In this document: positions 6,585-6,711 of the stretch, piece after piece
How positions within the stretch are numbered: the first letter of the stretch is position 1
Layout of the letters: every line of letters starts with the position of its first letter
Made by a program: the position numbers and the translations under genes
Source: Candidatus Brocadiia bacterium
Lineage (GTDB): Bacteria > Planctomycetota > MHYJ01 > WSZJ01
Reading direction: 5' to 3'
NCBI GenBank assembly: GCA_013360825.1
Contig: JABWAY010000233.1
Coordinates: 1-6,711, forward strand
Length of the DNA stretch: 6,711 bases
Notes under the pieces: model-generated
What the model was told of the DNA's origin: nothing
Databases searched by the model: none
The model's input: the letters and a program-made list of their open reading frames with translations, nothing else

Positions 6585-6711
6585 TAGTGAATCGTAACGT
6601 GCTAGTGACGCAGAGGATGTTGGCAATGCCGAAGATGTGGACGGCTGCGATGTATTCGAAGGTGAGTTTGGCGTCGCCGGTGACGATGACTCGGTCGGCG
6701 GAGATGACGAG
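6502..6711 (-). CDS. C-terminal 69 codons of an unidentified protein (runs off the right edge)
   Basis: This minus-strand frame is open from the window edge to TGA (6502-6504) and converges on the kinase gene with a 21-bp gap. The evidence is codon structure: over the first 40 or so codons most third positions are C, whereas positions 1 and 2 are mixed, the normal coding pattern for high-GC DNA; the other frames lack it. The peptide starts LVISADRVIVTGDAKLTFEY. A hydrophobic stretch follows, YIAAVHIFGIANILCVTSTL, averaging about 1.7 on the Kyte-Doolittle scale by hand, then a basic segment RFTITHHRR and a Pro/Ala-rich tail. Possible readings are a C-terminal membrane helix with a cytoplasmic basic tail, the end of an ExbD/TolR-like periplasmic domain, or OstA-like beta strands; none is convincing. 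GC is lower than in the rest of the window. Confidence 0.42.
   Translation of the reverse strand, partial: LVISADRVIVTGDAKLTFEYIAAVHIFGIANILCVTSTLRFTITHHRRPAAGAPSPPQRPPPPAIRGHP
6580..6608. repeat. Two 11-bp direct repeats, 10/11 identical, 18 bp apart
   Basis: CGTGATAGTGA (6580-6590) and CGTGCTAGTGA (6598-6608) differ at one position and are 18 bases apart start to start. In the minus-strand frame they are in phase and encode parallel Thr-x-Thr patterns (VTST and FTIT). They could therefore reflect repeated strand-forming residues, or binding sites if the frame is not coding. Confidence 0.4.

Noticed and set aside
5586..6626. A 346-codon minus-strand frame running from the tail into the kinase gene
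   Set aside because: Most of it is antisense to the kinase beta-sandwich domains and is Ser/Arg/Pro-rich. In the tail its codon pattern is weaker than that of the frame ending at 6502.
1..6711. CRISPR arrays, tRNA or rRNA genes, insertion-sequence ends
   Set aside because: I read for repeat-spacer patterns, cloverleaf ends, rRNA motifs and terminal inverted repeats and saw none.

Overview
The window is a very GC-rich bacterial segment (roughly 70% G+C by eye) with tightly packed genes and little recognisable Shine-Dalgarno signal. A transmembrane Ser/Thr kinase with a very large extracytoplasmic part, together with an alpha-glucan phosphorylase of the DUF3417 type, suggests an uncultured Planctomycetota or a similarly kinase-rich, high-GC lineage such as Acidobacteriota or Myxococcota. 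This assignment is an inference from protein architecture and composition. No marker gene is present.

Layout. On the minus strand at the left edge (1-527) is the N-terminal part of a class III adenylate/guanylate cyclase-like protein; its C-terminal part lies outside the window. It diverges across a 102-bp gap from a complete plus-strand alpha-glucan (glycogen) phosphorylase gene (630-2765). That gap holds a perfect 12-bp palindrome and a possible leaderless-type promoter. After a 127-bp gap with small hairpins and a -10-like box, the plus strand carries a 1195-residue receptor-type Ser/Thr kinase (2893-6480). It has a complete N-terminal kinase domain, a Pro/Ala/Ser-rich linker, one membrane helix, and about 830 extracytoplasmic residues made of helical regions, a small beta module and two beta-sandwich-like domains.

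The last 230 bases are different. GC falls to about 55% from 6571 to 6711. The best coding signal there is a minus-strand open frame, converging on the kinase, that holds the last 69 codons of an unidentified protein. A 35-codon plus-strand ORF starting in an ATGA overlap with the kinase stop competes for part of the same stretch.

How the parts may fit. The phosphorylase releases glucose 1-phosphate from storage glucan. The flanking genes are signalling proteins: a cyclase-like domain that may be catalytically degenerate, and a membrane kinase that probably senses something outside the cytoplasm. A regulatory link between them is possible but unproven. Most of the window is ordinary; the least familiar element is the kinase ectodomain, followed by the low-GC tail.
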